NCBI GenBank assembly: GCA_035539075.1
Contig: DATLJB010000221.1
Span: 42,107 to 106,106, forward strand
Direction of reading: 5' to 3'
DNA from: Dongia_B sp035539075
GTDB lineage: Bacteria > Pseudomonadota > Alphaproteobacteria > Dongiales > Dongiaceae
Length of the DNA: 64,000 bases
Shown piece after piece: positions 61,534 through 64,000 of this stretch. The position numbers were made by a program, and so were the translations under genes. The notes below the pieces were generated by a model. That model saw only the letters and a list, made by a program, of their open reading frames with translations. It searched no databases and had not been told where the DNA came from. Numbering within the stretch: the first letter of the stretch is position 1; every line of letters begins with the position of its first letter.

Positions 61534-62749
61534 GGCGGTTGCGATCGGCCGGCTTGCCGGGAGTCCTGGCGGCCGGCCTCCTGGTCTTCCTCGCCGCCGG
61601 CAGGGCCGAGGCGGCGAGTGTCGAGAGCTATCACACCAAGGGAAGCTGCGCCGGGTTACCCCGGTTGCAGGTCGAGACTGCGCCGGGATTTTGCCTCGGC
61701 CTCTATGCACGGGGTTTCAAGTTCCCGCGCGGCCTGCTGGTGCTCGATCAGGGCGACCTGCTGGTCGTCGACATGGTTGGCTGGGGCGTTGCGCGGGGCA
61801 CAGTAACCCGATTGCATCGCAACGATGACGGCAGCCTCACCCGTACCATCCTAGCCGACAAGCTCAACCAGCCCCATGGAATCGCGCTCGGTCCCGATGG
61901 CAAGGTCTATATCGGCGTGGTTGGCGGGGTGAAACGCTTCGATCCAGCCCAGCCGCGCGGCAGCCTGGAAGACGTGATCGGCGGCAAGGCAAAGATCGGC
62001 GGTCTTCCAACCGATGGTCGCCATCCGTTGATCAGCCTGCTTTTCACCGATCGCCAGACTCTACTGCTCGATGGCGGATCGGAAACCGACAATTGCGAAA
62101 CGGCTGACGGCGCTTTGCCGAGCCCGGACAGGCCGTGCCCGGAAACGCAGCGGATCATGCCACGCGGCGTGGTGCGCGAGGTTTCTTTCGATTCCAGGCG
62201 ACCGGCTTGCGGACCTTTGCCAGCGGCCTGCGCAATTCCGTCGGCCTGATTGAAAACCCGGCCACTAATGTCATTCTGCAGGCGGAGAACAGCCGCGACG
62301 ATATCGGTAGCCTCATTCCCTCGATGAAGGATGACGAGGACCTGCCGCCGGACGAGATCAACGTGCTGAAGGATGGCGACAGCTATGGTTGGCCCTATTG
62401 CTATGGCGAAAATGTCGCCAGCCCCGAATATCCAAAATGGGATTGCAGCCACGAGCATAAACCGTTGATCCTGCTGCCGGGCCATGCGGCGCCGCTCGGC
62501 ATGGCCTGGTTCGACAGGGGCCTGGCCATCGGTTTCCATGGCTATCGCAAGAACGGCCACCGCATCGTCTGGTTCGCGCTTGGAACGGATGGCCTGCCCG
62601 CGATGCCATACAAGGAATTGGTGAGCGGCTGGGAGGCCGGATCGGCCGGACCGCAAGGTGCGCCCGTCGATCTCAAGCCCAGCGCAGATGGCGGCCTCTT
62701 CATCAGCGAAGACCATAACGGCACCATCCTGAAGCTGGTCAAGGAATAG
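61530..62749 (+). pseudogene. PQQ-type soluble sugar (sorbosone-like) dehydrogenase, frameshifted
   Basis: Starts at a TTG overlapping the eda stop, with GAGGAGG upstream, and has a signal peptide ending 'GRAEAAS'. The first frame (61530-62249) carries 'GFKFPRGLLVLDQGDLLVVD' and 'HGIALGPDGKVYIGV'; the second (to 62749) carries 'ASGLRNSVGLIENPATNVILQAENSRDDIG' and 'YGWPYCYGEN'. Homology jumps from one frame to the other at about 62195 in 'GATTCCAG', where one missing base explains it. Either a real pseudogene or a base-call error. If intact it would be a periplasmic quinoprotein sugar oxidase. Confidence 0.8.
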
Positions 62750-63061
62750 CCGCAAGCCCGAACATGAAAAGAGCGCCCGGCAGGGATGAATGCCGGGCGC
62801 TCGATCATGCCGAACAGACGCGCATGGGGACGGTGGGTGTCGCCTGTTCTGCGATTGGCAACGTAGCAGGCCAATACCGGGGGCGCTGTGAGCGGTGTCA
62901 CAAGACCTTCACGCCCGTATCCGCAAAGGCAAATCCGTTTTGCAATCCGGCGCCTTGAGTTTTTCGCATGGGCGAACGGCTTGGCAGAGCTTGAGCGCGG
63001 CGGGTAGATTGCCGGTCATCTCAGCCGGCCCGTTTCGCCGGCACAACCCGAGGAGAGATCC
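62750..63061. other. Intergenic region before the aldehyde dehydrogenase
   Basis: 312 bp. Contains a perfect 12-bp hairpin at 62771-62802 and presumably the promoter of the next gene. Short frames here have no support. Confidence 0.5.
62771..62802. terminator. Perfect 12-bp hairpin terminator
   Basis: GAGCGCCCGGCA at 62771-62782 pairs with TGCCGGGCGCTC at 62791-62802 across an 8-nt loop. AAAA precedes it, so on the minus strand the stem is followed by TTTT. On the plus strand it sits 21 bp after the sugar dehydrogenase stop without a T-run. Confidence 0.65.
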
Positions 63062-64000
63062 ATGTCCGCCGCCTTGTCCCTGGATGCCTGGAAATCGCAG
63101 GCCGAGAAGCTCACCTATCGCAACCAATGCTTCATCAACAATCAGTTCGTGCCGGCCGCTTCGGGCAAGACCTTCGATAATATCAGCCCGATCCACGGAA
63201 AGGTGCTGACGAAGGTCGCCGCTGGCGACAAGGAAGATATCGACCGCGCCGTGAAGGCCGCCCGCAAGGCTTTCGAGAATGGCAGCTGGTCGCGCCATCG
63301 CGGCGAACGCAAGAAGCTGCTGCTGCGCTTCGCCGATCTGATCGAAAAGCACAACGATGAACTGGCATTGCTGGAAACGGTCGATATGGGCAAGCCGATC
63401 GGCGACAGCAGCAAGATCGACGTGCCGCTGGTGTCGCAGTGCATCCGCTGGTACGCCGAAGCGATCGACAAGCTCTATGACGAAGTGGCGCCGACCAATC
63501 CGGAAGCGATCTCGCTTATCCGCCGCGAGCCGCTGGGCGTCATCGGCGCCGTGGTGCCGTGGAACTTTCCGCTGCTGATGGCTTCGTGGAAGATCGGCCC
63601 GGCGCTGGCCGCCGGCAACACGATGGTGATCAAGCCGGCCGAACAGTCGCCGCTGTCGCTGCTGCGTCTCGTTGAGCTCGCCGCTGAGGCCGGCATTCCG
63701 GAAGGTGTCATCAATGTGGTGCCGGGCTTCGGTGAAACCGCTGGCCAGGCGCTCGGCCGCCATATGGACGTTGATTGTATCACCTTCACCGGCTCGACCG
63801 AGGTCGGCAAGTACTTCCTGAAATATTCCGGCGAGAGCAACATGAAGCATGTCTCGCTAGAATGCGGCGGCAAGTCGCCGAACATCATCATGGCCGATTG
63901 CCCGGATCTCGATGCCGCCGCGACCGCCGCGGCCTGGGGCATCTTCTTCAACCAGGGCGAGGTCTGCAATGCCGGTTCGCGCCTGATCGTCGAGGAATCG
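63062..64000 (+). CDS. Aldehyde dehydrogenase (PuuC/gamma-glutamyl-aminobutyraldehyde type), cut by window edge
   Basis: The first 313 codons. ATG at 63062 with GGAGAG upstream. NAD(P)-binding 'GAVVPWNFPLLMASWKIGPALAAGNTMVIKPAEQSP', 'FTGSTEVGKYF', catalytic Glu in 'VSLECGGKSPN' and catalytic Cys in 'NQGEVCNAGSR'. Closest in style to enzymes oxidising aminoaldehydes or betaine aldehyde. The 3' end lies beyond the window. Confidence 0.9.
   Translation, partial: MSAALSLDAWKSQAEKLTYRNQCFINNQFVPAASGKTFDNISPIHGKVLTKVAAGDKEDIDRAVKAARKAFENGSWSRHRGERKKLLLRFADLIEKHNDELALLETVDMGKPIGDSSKIDVPLVSQCIRWYAEAIDKLYDEVAPTNPEAISLIRREPLGVIGAVVPWNFPLLMASWKIGPALAAGNTMVIKPAEQSPLSLLRLVELAAEAGIPEGVINVVPGFGETAGQALGRHMDVDCITFTGSTEVGKYFLKYSGESNMKHVSLECGGKSPNIIMADCPDLDAAATAAAWGIFFNQGEVCNAGSRLIVEES

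Overview
The window looks like chromosomal DNA of a high-GC alphaproteobacterium, most likely Rhodospirillales or a close relative. The basis is the codon-biased genes, the hom-glpX-recJ string, a full Cpa/Tad pilus locus, class I PhaC, a zwf-pgl-edd-eda Entner-Doudoroff operon and an ECF sigma/NrsF pair beside a bufferin operon. This placement comes from reading the sequence only. No rRNA and no CRISPR array were seen; there is one tRNA.

Layout. 1-2.9 kb: a tmpAB-like pair (2OG dioxygenase plus HD-domain oxygenase, probable cleavage of 2-trimethylaminoethylphosphonate to glycine betaine) on the minus strand, facing a GlxA/AraC regulator, with two 12-bp direct repeats 21 bp apart between them. 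2.9-5.2 kb: a TauD-like dioxygenase and an FAD/NAD(P)-binding protein. 5.4-9.5 kb: anti-sigma NrsF and its ECF sigma factor, divergent from a bufferin operon (bufA-bufB-bufC-doxX) headed by a GTAACC-N16-CGAA promoter. 9.7-19.3 kb: an EF-G-like GTPase without the usual switch II His, phaC, an OmpA-type lipoprotein, then hom-glpX-recJ. 19.5-23.7 kb: tRNA-Glu followed by a degenerate, AT-richer island holding recombinase and IS3 debris and one large intact gene, an alpha/beta hydrolase joined through a membrane segment to a propeller-like region. This gene is the best candidate in the window for an undescribed system. 23.9-32.6 kb: patatin-like protein and LysR regulator, a methyltransferase-like membrane protein, agmatinase, GNAT, 3-hydroxybutyrate dehydrogenase and the DUF3311-MctP carboxylate transporter.

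32.9-38.8 kb: two convergent sets of cell-surface polysaccharide genes (GT2, flippase-like protein, kinase-like protein; NTP transferase, multi-TM protein). 38.8-51.8 kb: the Cpa/Tad pilus locus, including a 59-residue Flp pilin, prepilin peptidase, CpaB-F, TadB/C/D, three pseudopilin-type proteins and a stand-alone copy of the secretin N-terminal domain. 52.2-56.5 kb: DeoR regulator, choline-kinase-like protein and a dimethylglycine/sarcosine dehydrogenase-like flavoprotein, a second methylamine/choline-type module. 56.8-62.7 kb: zwf-pgl-edd-eda and a frameshifted PQQ-type sugar dehydrogenase. The window ends inside an aldehyde dehydrogenase.

The metabolic picture is a heterotroph using the Entner-Doudoroff route, storing polyhydroxybutyrate, taking up short carboxylates and scavenging nitrogen, sulfur and phosphorus from methylated amines, sulfonates and phosphonates. 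It also has a copper-stress bufferin system and surface attachment by Flp pili and polysaccharide.
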